Below, piece by piece: positions 41,818-52,800 of a stretch of 64,000 nucleotides of DNA (position 1 is the stretch's first letter; every line of letters begins with the position of its first letter). A program made the translations under genes and the position numbers. Where the stretch lies: contig CP154955.1 in the NCBI GenBank assembly GCA_039621445.1, positions 4,831,284 to 4,895,283 of the forward strand. The letters run 5' to 3'. This DNA comes from Euglena gracilis (Eukaryota > Euglenida > Euglenophyceae > Euglenales). The notes below the pieces were generated by a model. It searched no databases. It saw nothing but the letters and a program-made list of their open reading frames with translations, and was not told the DNA's origin.

Positions 41818-44343
41818 CTCCATACTGCTCCATACTCCATGCTCCATACTGTATGACATATTATGAAAAACACCAATTTAATGCCCAGCCCACCCGCCCC
41901 GGGGACCCAAATTTTACAAAGTCTGTAAAAAAACAATCACACGAGAAAATGTGATAATTGTTGGTCATTGCTGTCCCAAAGCAAATTGAGTTGAGCAGAG
42001 ACCTCCTCTACTGGCCTCACAAGATAAAAACACAAACCCCTCATGTTGACAAACCATTTCCGCCCCGGTTTGGGTGGTGGTAATTTTATGGATTGCAGCG
42101 AAGGAAAGAAGCCCACCGGTCATTCAGAGACACGGGATTGCAAAGCCTGGAGGAAGAGGAGGAAGCAGTGCCCAGGGTTTGATGTAAGGTCCGGTGGGCC
42201 TGGACCCCCAGCGGAACAACTCCCCCGCCTGAGACGTGGCAGGGCCATAGGGACCATTGGCCTCTCCCCTGGTTTCAATGCCGAATTAGGGCATCCGCCT
42301 AAGGGATTCTTTAAAGGTTGGACCCTGGGGGTCTGCTGGGTGCTGGGCACCACCCTCTCCCTGGGGGGGGGGGGCGAGTGGGTCCCCCAGGGACTCCCAC
42401 ATTCCAATCCCGGTGAAAGCACCAGGCCTGAGAAGAATTACTCAAAAATGTGATTTTGGGCACTTTTGGGGGGGACTTTGTCGAAATGCTGGATTCCTTC
42501 TTTTTTTTTTTTGCCTTTGGACCCCCCAGGGTCTGTCCAGCCCATACATCTTAAACCCAGTGGGGGGGTGTCAATTACACTCTTACAAAAAACCAGTCAG
42601 TCCTGGTTATTTTTTTGGGGGAGGGTTGGTCATCGTCCCCTTTGGGTCCAGGGGAAGTTGAGCATAAATGTGAAGGAAAAGCCTAAAACTGTTCCGGTGC
42701 CTGGCATCGGGTCACTTTGGTGGTTTTTTGCCGGACTCACCAGGGGGGATTCAGGCCAAAAGCCAGCCAGTCACCTGGAAAAAAATTCGTCGGGGGGGGG
42801 GGGGGGGGGAAGTGACCAAGGTATTGCATGGCCTAGACCAGACTTGGCAGGCGATGGGGCCTGGAATCTAACCCCGCTGCCCTCTGGAGCTGTTGCCAGG
42901 CAACTGAACCAGTAAGCCCTCCTCATATTGAACCCTGGCGTGGTGGTGCAGCGGCAATTTGAGCCGCGGCGGGCCACAGCCGCCAGCGGTGGACGATTGC
43001 TTGGCCCCCTGTGGTGCCCGAACGCGGGACCCAACCCCGTCAGAAAGGGCGAAATCCAGCTGCATTGAAATGTTTCAGCTTCGAAATTTTGCCCCCCCCC
43101 CCCCGAAAACTTTCAATCACACCAGTTTTCAGCCATTTTTGACCTCATTTTTTTTAAAAAAAAATGCAAACTGGCATTTTGGGCAAATAATTCACACCAA
43201 ACTGATGGTGTCCCAAACACCAACCCAGTGATATAGGTTTAAACCACCTTCTTTCCCTCAAGGCCAGTGGCTTGATAAAATTTGAAAATTTTCTGGAACC
43301 TGAAATCCAAAAAAAATCTGAAATCTGACTCTCAAATTGACCCGTAATTTTTGAAAGCATGTCAAAAATGGCATTTTCTGAGATACGATTGCCAAAAAAA
43401 AACGTTTTTCCAGGGCAGATGTCTTTTGGAGTTCTTTATTTTTTTCAATTCTCCCATCCAATCCTGCCAACCTCCTGCCCTTTGGTTGGCGAAGCAAATC
43501 ATACACATTTTGTAGATAGAGAAATAAAGAATGGTGATACACTGCCAGATTTGGGAAAGATACACACCGAGAAGTGCACTAAATTTCAAAAAAAAACACC
43601 TGTCATTTATCATGAGAAATACTTTGAAAAACTTCTGGATCCAGTGGCCTGGACTTCACAAATCAACAATTGACAAAATTGAAGGGAAAAAAATGGCACA
43701 ATGCACACAATTTTTCTACTCCTGATTCATCCAATTTTTGGGAATCATTGATCTGCTCTCCTGATTCATCCAATTTTGGAATTATTGATCTGCTGAGTGG
43801 GGACCAGGATAAGGCACAAATTTTTTTGGACAAACAGCCCAGATATTATTGGATGAATCTCAGGAATGAAAAAAAAAATGCCAGTGATAAAAAAAAACGA
43901 AGGGGGGATACATCAGTTTTCGATATCAGTATTATATTCTCCTTACACGGTTATTTTCATGTTCACAAGTTGTTCTCGTAGAGAATTTGTGACATTTCTG
44001 AGTCAACTGTAAATGTACATATTGTGGGTCATTGTGTTGCACCATTTAAATGGTCCACTTGTGCAATTGTGCAAGTGTACCCTCGGCGTCTTGTCCCGGG
44101 CCACAATTGAGGGTAAGCCTGGGGGACAACCGTTTGGGGGCCAAGTTCACAGTGCAGAATTCCGGTGGGCTACGCCGAAAATAGTCCAAAAAGCCCGAAA
44201 AGGGGGCTTTGGTCGCCAAGGGGTCAACTTTAACACAGCTTCACAATTTTCCAGGCAACGAGGAGGGGGATCACTCAAAATTGCCAGCAATGATGGTAGG
44301 GAAGGTTCCAGAACCAGAAACACTGGAGAGGGAATACCACAAT
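41818..44343. other. Mixed spacer with degraded elements and tRNA-like segments
   Basis: 42480-42830 carries unpaired CAGTCA-family text. 42840-43060 has tRNA-like pieces on the minus strand: a 'ggttcagttgcctggc' A-box-like stretch near a 'gggttagattcc' B-box-like stretch, and 'tggtgcccgaacgcgggac' at about 43011 on the plus strand. 43130-44000 is AT-rich with a partial tandem duplication of 'tcctgattcatccaatttt' (43722, 43760). No intact gene is supported. Confidence 0.4.
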
Positions 44344-44345
44344 TA

Positions 44346-44757
44346 CCCCGCCCCCCCTATGTCCAATGACCGGTAACCTCTGTCCTCTGACCGGGGGGGG
44401 TGGTCGTTGGACATAGGGTAGTGACCAAAAAGGTGTCCTCTGACCGGGGGGGTGGTCGTTGGACATGGGATCAAAAGAAAGTTGGTGGGTACCCAGGTCC
44501 CTACCCACCCAAAAATGCCCAAATTTTCCCTTCCGGCGCTTTGCGCCGAAAATTTTGGGCAATTTTGACAAATTTTTGTCCAAAAACTGTCAAAAATGGC
44601 ATTTTGGCCAAATTTTTGGCCAATTTTTGGGCAAAATTTTTCTTCCCAGCGCTTCACGACGGGACCAAAAATTTGGTCAAACCTCCGAAAAGGTGTCCTC
44701 TGACCGGGGGGGTGGTCATTGGACATAGGGGGGTCGTTGGACATAGGGGGGGGGGGG
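44346..44757. mobile_element. C-run/G-run MITE with TA target duplication (412 bp)
   Basis: The left CCCCGCCCCCCCTATGTCCA and the right GTCGTTGGACATAGGGG plus a G-run are inverted. TA flanks it at 44344-44345 and 44758-44759. Subterminal 'tcctctgaccggggggg' with 'tggtcgttggacat' units are repeated twice per end. Hairpins lie at 44534-44548 and about 44650. It is a close sibling of 47421-48108. Confidence 0.88.
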
Positions 44758-44766
44758 TACATGGTA

Positions 44767-45395
44767 CCCCCCCCGGGCGCTTGGCCCGGGCCGTGATTGA
44801 AGGTAAGGCCGGGGGGGCCAACCTTAGGAGGGCCAAGTTTGCATGCAGGCTTCTGCTTAAGGCCCCCGGGGGGGGGGGGGGTACTGGCTAGCCAATCAGC
44901 TGGACACTGGAAAAAATGGACTAGCTAGACCCCCTCCCCCCGGGGGGGGGGGGGGGTCCGAGGGTCCCGCGAACTGGAAAAAAATTTTCCTCCGGCGCTG
45001 CGCGCCGAGGTGGAAATGAGGTTTTTAAGAGGTTTTTGGCTGATTTTGTTCCAAAAATTCCCAAAAATGGCCAAAAAAACGGGCATTTTTGGTCATTTTT
45101 GGGGGTCCCAAAAAATGCGCTTCGCGCCGGTCACTGGAAAAAAAATCCACTAGCTAGCTAGCTAGCCGTGCTAGCAGACCCCCCCGGGGGGGGGTCTGCT
45201 AGAAACCCCACTAGCCAAATTTGGACTAGCTGCAGTCCAGCCCCCGGGGGGGGGGGGGGTACTGCAATCCCTTAAGCAGAAGCCTGTTTGCATGTCAAGA
45301 ATTTCGGCAGCTATGCGCAAAAGGCCAAAGGTCAACTTTAGGGGAGCCAAGTTTGCATGTAAGAAAGAGGGGGGCCAAGCGCCTGGGGGGGGGGG
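44767..45395. mobile_element. C-run/G-run MITE with TA duplication, split by a nested MITE
   Basis: The left CCCCCCCCGGGCGCTTGGCC and the right GGCCAAGCGCCTGG plus a G-run are inverted, flanked by TA at 44765-44766 and 45396-45397. Only seven bases separate it from the preceding MITE. The halves 44767-44845 and 45287-45395 join at the TSD of the nested element. Confidence 0.88.
44846..45286. mobile_element. hAT-like MITE, CAGGCTTYTGCTTAAGG family (441 bp)
   Basis: CAGGCTTCTGCTTAAGG pairs with CTTAAGCAGAAGCCTG. A perfect 8-bp duplication TTTGCATG lies at 44838-44845 and 45287-45294. It is a sibling of 5489-6094 without the inner insertion. It is nested in 44767-45395. Confidence 0.94.
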
Positions 45396-45525
45396 TATAA
45401 AGTTTCCAGCTCCAAAAAGCATGGCTTAAAGCATCCATCAACCACAGATACAAACTCTCTAAATATTATTCGCACCTAAAATGTTTATATGTGTATTGTG
45501 ATGCATATAAATATATATGTAAATA

Positions 45526-45761
45526 TGGATGGATGGACGGCTGGATGGATGGATGGATGGATGGATGGATGGATGGATGGATGGATGGATGGATGGATGG
45601 ATGGATGGATGGATGGATGGATGGATGGATGGATGGATGGATGGATGGATGGATGGATGCATGGATGCATGCATGGATGGATGGATGGATGGATGGATGG
45701 ATGGATGGATGGATGGATGGATGGATGGATGGATGGACGGATGGATGGACGGATGGATGGA

Positions 45762-45807
<46 letters not shown>

Positions 45808-45845
45808 TCTGTCTGTCTGTACGTATGTACGTATGTATGTGTGTC
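45526..45845. repeat. Compound tetranucleotide microsatellite (TGGA)n-(TGGC)n-(TGTC)n
   Basis: TGGA units run to about 45763 with a GCATGGATGCATGCATGG interruption near 45660. They then change to TGGC (to about 45806), TGTC, and finally TACG/TATG. Long open frames on both strands here (MDGWMDGW and HPSIHPSI types) are by-products. Confidence 0.97.
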
Positions 45846-47420
45846 TGAGTGCATGCATGCATGCACATGTGGGGACTGCAGAGCTTCAGGAAGCAAACAA
45901 AGGGTTGGATCTGTCACCCAAACGAAAGAACAGCACGTACCGATTGTCACACAGGAAAAGACCAAGGGCTTTCCTGTATCTTTTGGCTATTTCTCATTTC
46001 TCGGGGGTGGAATCCAAGAGAAACGCAACTTGGCATTCTGGGGAGGGCTATCACGTATAGCCACAGGTTTATGGCCGCTGAGATGGCTGTGGGAGGGCCA
46101 AGGGCAGGAGCGATTGGGCACTATTAAGCCCTGTACTGCGACGCGATGTGTTGCCAGAAGCAGGGGCAAACCAAGGGCAAGGTGTCCTGAGCAACAAATG
46201 AGAAACAAGGGGCCTTAGTTCCTCCTCTGGGAGGGGAACTCTAAATTTCAGGTGGACATTTGTCTGCTTGTACCCCCAAAAAATGTGGCCGGGTCTAACT
46301 TCTGGATCTGTCGTTGAAAATCTCCAGGACGAGTATCATTTTGGGTGTCCACTTTTTGAAATCGTTGCTGAGAATTCTTCTCAAATAAACCTTCCTCTGG
46401 GAGGGTCCAAAAAAAAGGTCCAAAAAAAGTGAAGAAAATGAAGAGAAAAACATGGAAAAATGCATGTCAATAGCAATAATACATGTCAACAGCTTAATCA
46501 AAAACAGTGCCGGGTTAGGCAGCATTAAAAAAATGCAATTGTTTTCCCTATTACCGGGGGGCAAATCTGACTGGGAACAATTGCCGACAATAAAAATTCT
46601 GTTGGAAACAACATTGGACGAATTCTTAAATTGCTGGAAAAATTCTGGACGCCCACATAAAAATGGGGAAATTATGTTTTATGCCTTCCAGACCTATGGT
46701 TGAACCAACATTCAATGACAGCCGCCCTCCGGGAGAGAGAGCCGCTGAGGCACGCAAAGAGGAGGAGTGGTGGGTCGCCGGGAGGGGGAAAGGGGCCCGG
46801 GGTCTCTGTGCGACGATGCGGGACAGGCAACCACTCAGCCATGGCAGCAGAGAGTCACTTTGGACCACAGACTTAAAACTCTACCCCTAGGGGGGTCACT
46901 ATTTCCTGGGCCAAACCGCAAACCCACCACCCACCCACTTTTTTTCAAAAACCCACCCACCCTCTTGTGGAGGGGGGGGGTCACACCAGTATGCTTGAGC
47001 ATGACAAATTGGTGATAAAAAAAATGCCTGGCAGTCAATCCCCTGCCCTCCCCACATAAAGGCAAAAATGACGCAAAGCAAACAAAGAGGGGGATATATC
47101 TTCATGTTTGGTGAAGTGGTTTGCTTCATTTTAGTGAAGTGGTTTCTTCGCGTTTGGTTTGGTGGTGGTGGTGTTGTGGTAAAAACGGTACAAAGAGATA
47201 TAATTAATATATATGTATATATATATATAAATAAATATATATAAATAATAATATTTAAATATATAATAATATATATTTAATATAATGTCAAATGTCATTC
47301 CACCAGAAAGGAAGTTGCCAAAAAAACAACGGTTGAGCGACGAGGTAAGGTAATGTGTTGACGTGAGCGAAAATGAGAGGTGAGGCAACTCGAGCTCTGC
47401 CTTTCCATGCAAACCTCGTA
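45846..47420. other. Spacer with no recognised gene; AT tract at 47200-47290
   Basis: Several 70-90-codon open frames occur but none is patterned like protein of a known family. 47200-47290 is a TATA-rich tract. 46880-46985 has paired C/G-runs without TIRs. Confidence 0.4.
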
Positions 47421-48108
47421 CCCCCCCCCTATGTCCAATGACCGGTAACCTCTGTCCTCTGACCGGGGGGGGGGGGTGGTCGTTGGACATAGGGTAGTGA
47501 CCAAAAAGGTGTCCTCTGACCGGGGGGGGTGGTCGTTGGAAATGGGGTCAAAAGAAAGTTGGTGGGTACTCGGGTCCCTACCCACCCAAAAATGCCCAAT
47601 TTTTCCCTTCCGGTGCTTCGCGCCGAAAATTTTGGGCAATTTTGACAAATTTTTGTCCAAAAAGTGTCAAAAATGGCATTTTGGCCAAATTTTTGGCCAA
47701 TTTTTGGGCAAAATTTTTCGTCCCGGCGCTTCACGCCGGGACCAGGCTTCTTTTTAAGACCCCGGGGGGGAGGGGGGGGTCCCCCCCACCCACCCAGGGT
47801 GGCGCGGGATCCCCCCGGGGGGGCAGGGACCCCCCCCAAAATCGGGCCCGTTAAAGGCAATTTTCAAAAAATTTCGGCGCGAAGCACCGAAAAGGTATAC
47901 CCAGTGCCTCCGGCGCGGGAGCCCCCCCCCCCCCCCGGGGGGTCCGGCCCGGACCCACCCACCCACCCCCCGGGGGGGGGGGGGGTCAGGTAACTTAAAA
48001 AAAAGCCTGGCCGGGACCAAAAATTTGGTCAAACCTCCGAAAAGGTGTCCTCTGACCGGGGGGGGTGGTCATTGGACATAGGGGGGTCGTTGGACATAGG
48101 GGGGGGGG
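47421..48108. mobile_element. C-run/G-run MITE with TA duplication, split by a nested MITE
   Basis: The left CCCCCCCCCTATGTCCAATG and the right GTCGTTGGACATAGGGG plus a G-run, with TA at 47419-47420 and 48109-48110. It is nearly identical in arrangement to 44346-44757 except for the 267-bp insertion at 47743-48009. The sibling supplies the empty site ('cacgacgggaccaaaaattt'). Confidence 0.9.
47743..48009. mobile_element. hAT-like MITE nested in a TA-type MITE (267 bp)
   Basis: CAGGCTTCTTTTTAAG pairs with CTTAAAAAAAAGCCTG. A perfect 8-bp duplication GCCGGGAC lies at 47735-47742 and 48010-48017. C/G-run palindromes and two hairpins are inside. Confidence 0.94.
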
Positions 48109-48282
48109 TAAAAAGCCGTAAATGAAATGCACAGAACTCCTGATCAAACACAAAAGCAGTCCAACCCCACATATGAAGAGGGGGGGTGGGAAGAGGCAAG
48201 GGGAGGGGAGCAACCGGGGATGAGTGACCAACAAAGAGTACCTCGGGCAGGGTTCACCGTGCAATGTGGCAAAGTGAATCAA

Positions 48283-48403
<121 letters not shown>

Positions 48404-49409
48404 ACGTCCTGCCTTCATAACCCCACTTTGGTTGGAAATTAGAAAACTTGAATCCAATCACATGCTTCGCATTCAGAGCCGAAAGGTCATAAATTAAACA
48501 GAAACAGCTTGTGAGGAACGTCAAACCATTTTAAATGATTTCAAATGGACCTTGACCCCAAAGCTGATCCTATTCAGAACCCTTTGAAGTTTTCTATGCT
48601 TTGAATCAGATTTTTTTCCAGCGTCGACCTGTTCTTTCCAAGGTGTTTCGAAATTTTCGCTCATTTTCCTGCGGATTTAATGTGGACTGTGCCGACATCA
48701 GGTAATAACATCAGGCAACCAACAGGAGGGACCCTAAGGGTCCCACTTTAATTTGGAAGGAGTGACGGGGAGGTCTAAGTGAAAAGCAATAATTATGGAC
48801 CGCCCTGACACAACAGGATGCTTCAAATGGTTCGAAAATAAAACACAAAAAAACACTCCTCCTGGTCTGTATCACGTTTCATCGGGAGACAAATACGTCC
48901 ACCACGATTGCAGCCAAGCGATGATGTCCCAGTGGATGGAACCCCTTTCCGGATCATTCCAACTGTGCTGGGTTTCGGGGGGGGGGCACCGAGTCAACAG
49001 TCATCGGTGCAGGGGGGGGGGGGGGGTTGATATTGGAGGCCTTCGGAAAAAATTGCAGGAAAATTGCGAGAAAATTGAGAGGAAAATGACGGGAAGTGCG
49101 GGAAAAAGTGCGGGGAAAATTGCGGGGGAATTGTGGATAATAATTTACCCTGCATCAATGGGCCCTGGGCAAGGCGAGCGGCGTCGCTTATCAAGGTGGG
49201 GTGAGCGGGGGGTGGGCGGAGGGCGGCCAAATGGCCAGGAGGCATGGGGGGCTCTCCCGCTGGGAGAGGGGCGGTCTCGGGGCTGCCACAAGTGGCCGCC
49301 CGTTCAGATGCCACGGCTGGGGGGTGCAAGTAACGCACTGGCTTGCGGTCAGGCTCCTTCGCTTTGGGTGGGACACACGTGTCAAGGTCTTTTTTCAAAG
49401 GCCCAGAGG
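48404..49409. other. Spacer, no reliable gene
   Basis: A long open frame begins at 48795, but it runs straight through transposon ends (49410, 49490), so it is not a gene. A short tandem 'gaaaattgcgagaaaattga'-type stretch lies at 49048-49130. Confidence 0.45.
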
Positions 49410-49489
49410 CAGGGGTTTTCTCAAGGACCCCCCGGGGGGGTCCGGCTGGCAAAAAGGATGCTGGCTGGAAACGAGCTGCTGGCTGGACC
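49410..49489. mobile_element. Left end of a CAGGGG..CTCAAGGACC hAT-like MITE
   Basis: CAGGGGTTTTCTCAAGGACC with a C-run/G-run palindrome and 'gctggctgga' units matches the left end of 27617-28078. It is interrupted at 49490 by the next element. Its right end was not identified beyond 50936. Confidence 0.6.
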
Positions 49490-50928
49490 AGGGATTTGTG
49501 CTTATCCTTTTTGGGGGGGGTCAATTCTTATCCGTAGTTTTATCCGCAGTATCCGTAGTTATCCGCAGTTATCCTTATGCAAAACAGTTATCCTTGATTT
49601 CATTAAAATACCCTTCATGACAGGGGATATCCATCTAGAAATGGCTGCAATTGAAAGGATGAAGAGAGTTGATCATCATCATAAAACCTCAGGAATGCCT
49701 AAAATTCGTGTGAAATATGGCAATCTAAAACAGAAAACGGACAAAGCATCCAAGGACAGGATGGAGAAAGACGACAATGGTCCGGTTGTGGGTTTTTTAA
49801 TCTTTCATCCACCGTTCTCACAATCATCGTTGCAGAAATGCCAATGGCTGCCTGCCGGAGGTTAAACCCCCCCCAAATTTAAACCACCCGTCAGTTTAGG
49901 ACTTTTGGGTTGCGGAAATCCTGGAGGGGGTCGGTTTAGACGGGGGGGTCGGTTTCAAGGGGGAGCACACGGCTGGCCGACGGCTGGCCTGGCATGACGG
50001 AAAGCGGGTTGATGTCAGCAAGGCAATTTCAATTGGCAACATGCCCAATTTGGTCGGCCAATTCCTAAACTTTGAGTGCAAATGCCTAGTTTGGGATGCA
50101 AATTCTTAATTTTCGGGGGCAAATGCTGAATTTTGGGTGTAATATCCAATTTCTGTGGCAAACTGCCTGATTTTGTAATTTTTGGGTGCCAACACCAAAT
50201 TTTCGGATGAAAACACTCAATTTGAGGAGCAACTCCAAAATTTGGAAACAAATGCCTAATTTTGGGTGTAAAATCCTAATTTTGGGTCATCAATGCGAAC
50301 CATTCATGAGCATGGACACTCTTTCTGTTAGCGGCTTCCATTATGTTGTGCATGTTTGCCATCCAATTTGCCATGGGTCGGCTTATTTCTTTTTTTGGTT
50401 GAAATTCTGCAATAGGACGGTTTGGAAGGGTAGGTCGGTTTAGAAGGGGGGTCGGTTTAAATGGGGGGGGGGGTTAAACGACATCCTCTGTCGGATTTTA
50501 ACATCAATGACACCGGCCAAACTGAAAGCAGCCCATCTCTTTATAGGATGCACGTTGCCAAATGGAAAATTGTTGTGAAAAAAAGCTGAAAAAGATGACT
50601 TCCGCGCTTCACGGCTCCCTTCTCCTTTGCCGACGAAGACTCAGGAGGGAGATCCATTGGCAGGGAGAAAGCATAGAGCCTGTGGTTGAGGATGTGGGTG
50701 TGCACGCAAGCTTTATGTAGTTCTTGCTCATCCTCATTTGTCAAAATTTTTTGCTTATCTGTAGTTATCCGTAGTTATCCATAATTATCCTTATTTGGAC
50801 TTTTTTTTTTGGCTCATCCGTAGTTATCCGTAGTTATCCGTTTTTATCCGTTTTTGGGAGTTTCGGGTTTATCCGTAGTTATCCATAGTTATCCGCAGTT
50901 ATCCATTTCAGGATAAGCACAAATCCCT
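49490..50928. mobile_element. hAT-like element, AGGGATTTGTGCTTATCC ends (1439 bp)
   Basis: AGGGATTTGTGCTTATCC at the left and GGATAAGCACAAATCCCT at the right are exact inverted copies. A perfect 8-bp duplication GCTGGACC lies at 49482-49489 and 50929-50936. Many TTATCCGTAG/TTATCCGCAG units sit near both ends in the same orientation (49525-49580 and 50752-50905). One frame at 49617-49862 (MAAIERMKRVDHHHKTSGMP) could be a remnant, but no domain is recognised. It contains the TTAA element at 49866-50473. Confidence 0.92.
49866..50473. mobile_element. C-run/G-run element with TTAA duplication (608 bp)
   Basis: The left ACCCCCCCCAAATTTAAACC and the right GGTTTAAATGGGG plus G's are inverted, flanked by TTAA at 49862-49865 and 50474-50477. 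TTAA duplication is typical of piggyBac or Kolobok-type elements. The interior (50060-50290) has about eight diverged 'aattttgggtgcaaatgcct' units. Confidence 0.8.
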
Positions 50929-51062
50929 GCTGGACCCCCCCCCCCCCGGGGTATAGGGAGGGTACCCTCCGGAAAACGCCTGCCCAGAGGGGAGGGGTGG
51001 TTGGCACCCATCCCCCCCCCACCCACCCACCGATCCCCTGGGGTCCCAGGGAGGGGACCCTG

Positions 51063-51488
51063 CAGGGTTCGATGTAAGGACAGGTGGGGGGGGGGGGGTC
51101 CGGACCACCCCCCCCCCTGCGGGCCAGGAGGGGGGGGGGACACCCCCCCCACCTAAACAGGTGCGCGGTCAGGGTGGCCGAATTTCGGCCCGGCGCAAAG
51201 CGCCGGGCCGAAAATTTTTGAACCCCCAAAACGACCAAAAGTGCCATTTTGGGCACTTTTTGGGCAAAAATGTGCCAAAAATGCAAAAAATTTTCGGCGC
51301 AAAGCGCCGGAGGAAAAAATTGACCCTTTTTGGGGGGGGTCCCGGGAACCCCCCCCCCCCGAGGGGCGGTCCGGACCCCCCTGGCAGGTGGGGGGGGGGG
51401 GGTCCGGACCCCCCCCCTGCGGGCCAGGGGGGGGGGGGGGGGGGGGGCCCCACCTAAACCATGTACGCCCTCCTTATATCAAACCCTG
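51063..51488. mobile_element. hAT-like MITE, CAGGGTTYGATRTAAGG family (426 bp)
   Basis: CAGGGTTCGATGTAAGG pairs with CTTATATCAAACCCTG. A perfect 8-bp duplication GGACCCTG lies at 51055-51062 and 51489-51496. A 14-bp-stem hairpin lies at 51183-51213 and a second at 51293-51309. It is a sibling of 10946-11300. Confidence 0.94.
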
Positions 51489-51531
51489 GGACCCTGGGTA
51501 GGTAATGAAAACTATGGATTATAACCATGAC

Positions 51532-51855
51532 CAGGGAATTTCTTAAGGACCTGAGGGGGGTCCAGCCAACTGGTGGGGAAAGAGTGCTGGCTGGACCCCC
51601 TCCCCCAGGGGGTGGGGGTCCAGCAGGGTGGGTCCCACCGGTTGCCAGGCTGGACCAGACGGGCGCCCGAAAACAGGCAAAAAAAAAGAGCACAAATCCA
51701 GGGGTTGGGGTTTTTGCCAAAAAATTTGAGGTGAAAATACAAAAAAACTTCAAAAAAAGGCCACTTTTGACCATTTTGACTTCTTTTCAAAAATTTTCAA
51801 TGCTTTGCGCCGAACTTTTATCGGCCCAGCCCGGCTTCTCCAGGCTGCGAAAACG
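51532..51855. mobile_element. Left part of a CAGGGAATTTCTTAAGGACC hAT-like element
   Basis: The tip CAGGGAATTTCTTAAGGACC resembles 27617 and 49410. The right end was not located. The sequence resembles 2250-2470 and 16690-16850 ('gcctgactttgccgggctgg' type), so the same element probably lies in the duplicated block. Confidence 0.5.
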
Positions 51856-51859
51856 TTAA

Positions 51860-52073
51860 ACCCCCCTCCCAAATAACACCCCCCCGGTGTGTTTATTGGG
51901 GCAAACCGAAACTGGGCCCCGTGGGGGGGGGGGGGGGGGGGGGGTGTTTATTTGGGGGTGCGTTATTCTTACATGGAAAACCAAAGGAAAACAGGGGGGG
52001 TGTTATTTGGGCGCTCGAAATCGGCCCCCGAAGGGGGGGTGTTATTTGGGGGGGGTGTTATTTGGGAGGGGGG
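51860..52073. mobile_element. C-run/G-run element, TTAA-type site (214 bp)
   Basis: The left ACCCCCCTCCCAAATAACAC and the right GTGTTATTTGGGAGGGGGG are inverted. The left flank is TTAA (51856-51859) and the right is TTAT. 'tgttatttggg' is repeated four times toward the right. Confidence 0.7.
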
Positions 52074-52139
52074 TTATTTTCACTCGTGCTGTGGACCCCC
52101 TTGGGGGGGGGGTCAATAGCCTGGCTGGCTGAAGAAATG

Positions 52140-52800
52140 GGATGAGATTTTAGGTCAAAAAATCGACTTTTCAAAAAAAATTCGAGAAAAAAACATTATT
52201 TCTGAAAGTGTCTGCCAGACAAAATGTGCCCCTGGACCCTCTATCGCCCCCCCCCCATATGTGCTGTTTTGGATGCCGACACGCCTGGCCCGTGCTCCGG
52301 CTCAGCTTTTGGGGTGTTTTTGGGGGGCCACTATTTGGTCAAAAAATATATTTTTTTGAAAATATCTCGAAAATGAAGCAATAATCAAAACAGATACCCG
52401 GAGACCGAAAATGAAGCCCTTGGGATGCCCTATCCAAACATGGTTAACTTTTTCCCCAACTTCGCATAGCACCTTTCGGCCAATAATAGCCATTTTCTGG
52501 GCTGTTTTCTGGGCCTTTTTGGGCTGTTTCTGGGGGCAAAAAAATTAATCAATGCATCCAAAATATCTCAGAAATGAAGCATAAGCAAAGGAAACGTCCG
52601 GCGACCTAAAGCAAAGACCCCACAGCTAACCAAAGTTTTGGCCACATTAAGGGCTACTGTACATTTGGTCTGTTTTCACTCAGGCGCTTTTGGGCCATTT
52701 AGGGTAAAATCAAAACTTACAAATGCGACAAAAACAGCTGAAAATTTCGAACAATGAACCAAAAAAAAACCCCACATCGCCCTGCATCGCCCTGCATCAT
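52140..52800 (+). repeat. Partial copy of the long dispersed repeat
   Basis: It shares 'atatctcgaaaatgaagcaa' blocks, 'gccgacacgcctggcccgtg' and 'aaacgtccggcgacctaaa' with 59990-60860 and 26200-26950. Confidence 0.7.

Noticed and set aside
42280-42300. CCGCCTAAG as the end of a fourth CTTAG element
   Set aside because: No matching left end with a 5-bp duplication was found in the window.
45459-46218. Open frames of MDGWMDGW and HPSIHPSI type
   Set aside because: They are translations of the TGGA/TGGC microsatellite.
47200-47290. TATA-rich tract as a promoter
   Set aside because: It is simple AT repeat sequence with no gene start nearby.
48795-49865. 356-codon open frame on the plus strand
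   Set aside because: It runs through the left ends of two transposons (49410 and 49490) and their target duplication, so it cannot be one gene.
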